Assembly: GCA_017411885.1 (NCBI GenBank) | Contig: JAFQPF010000237.1 | Coordinates: 1-5,088, forward strand | Reading direction: 5' to 3' | DNA from: Clostridia bacterium | GTDB taxonomy: Bacteria; Bacillota_A; Clostridia; Oscillospirales; CAG-272 | Length of the DNA stretch: 5,088 nucleotides | In this document: positions 5,009-5,088 of the stretch, piece after piece | Layout of the letters: every line of letters starts with the position of its first letter | How positions within the stretch are numbered: position 1 is the stretch's first letter | Position numbers and translations under genes: made by a program | The notes under the pieces: generated by a model | Told to the model about the DNA's origin: nothing | Database searches by the model: none | Seen by the model: only the letters and a program-made list of their open reading frames with translations

Positions 5009-5088
5009 TTAAGCAACATACTGACTTCGTTTTTCTAGCGGAGTCAGTTTTGTTTTTGTTTGAATACGTTCGTTGTTGTAGAAGCGAA
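5009..5088 (-). CDS. IS3-family transposase (OrfB/integrase core), C-terminal end only
   Basis: Reading the minus strand from the window edge gives 25 residues before a TAA stop at 5011-5009: RFYNNERIQTKT, then KLTPLEKRSQYVA. The pattern FYNNERIQ...LTPLE-R is the well-known tail of IS3-family DDE transposases, which cut and join the element's ends after circle formation. The catalytic D, D and E residues and any frameshift between orfA and orfB lie outside the window, so whether the element is intact cannot be judged. The C-terminus itself looks undamaged. The direction of the gene is opposite to that of the neighbouring P-loop protein gene. Confidence 0.88.
   Translation of the reverse strand, partial: RFYNNERIQTKTKLTPLEKRSQYVA
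5020..5060 (+). terminator. Terminator-like hairpin inside the transposase gene, facing inward
   Basis: ACTGACTTCG (5020-5029) pairs with CGGAGTCAGT (5039-5048) in a 10-bp stem with one T-G wobble and a 9-base loop. On the plus strand it is followed at once by TTTGTTTTTGTTT. This is the form of an intrinsic terminator for transcription entering the element from the P-loop gene side. On the minus strand no T-run follows. Confidence 0.55.

Larger units (their letters stand above)
4951..5088 (-). mobile_element. End of an IS3-family insertion sequence, continuing beyond the window
   Basis: The stretch TGTGCCCCAAATTGTGCGGA starting at 4951 begins with TG and resembles the terminal inverted repeats of the IS150-like branch of IS3-family elements. 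It is followed 58 bases in by the stop codon of an IS3-type transposase reading inward on the minus strand, so this is the element's transposase-3' end. The exact boundary is uncertain by a few bases, because TGTGTGT (4944-4950) precedes it and the other end is not in view. Confidence 0.8.

Overview
The window reads as chromosomal DNA of a Gram-positive gut-type Clostridium relative (Oscillospiraceae/Ruminococcaceae-like). This is an inference from the protein sequences, the lepA-hemW gene order common in Firmicutes, the strong AGGAGG-like ribosome binding sites and the AT-rich intergenic promoters. Most of it is ordinary housekeeping sequence. I see no CRISPR array, tRNA, rRNA or recognised riboswitch, and no convincing new multi-gene system.

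Layout, left to right: (1) the C-terminal 176 codons of lepA (elongation factor 4), cut by the window edge; (2) a 342-bp intergenic stretch made mostly of a mosaic of short direct repeats with small GC-rich hairpins; (3) hemW, a radical-SAM heme chaperone, whose 3' end overlaps by 15 bp the 3' end of (4) a convergent ComF-family phosphoribosyltransferase gene on the minus strand; (5) a 258-bp divergent regulatory region with an exact-consensus sigma-A-type promoter for comF and a good promoter for pgi; (6) pgi, glucose-6-phosphate isomerase, complete and with all signatures; (7) a 138-bp intergenic region with an 11-bp-period tandem repeat, a promoter and a hairpin at the predicted 5' end of the next transcript; (8) a gene for a 135-residue P-loop protein of unknown function; (9) one end of an IS3-family insertion sequence, with the last 25 codons of its transposase on the minus strand running off the window.

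The genes do not form one pathway. lepA and hemW are read in the same direction and may be co-transcribed through the repeat region. comF and pgi are divergent, each with its own promoter. The P-loop gene appears to be a single-gene transcription unit. The points most worth following are the modular repeat mosaic between lepA and hemW (it supplies part of the hemW ribosome binding site and keeps a spurious repeat ORF open), the 5' leader of the P-loop gene, and the IS insertion, which may have split that gene's terminator while bringing its own terminator-like hairpin.
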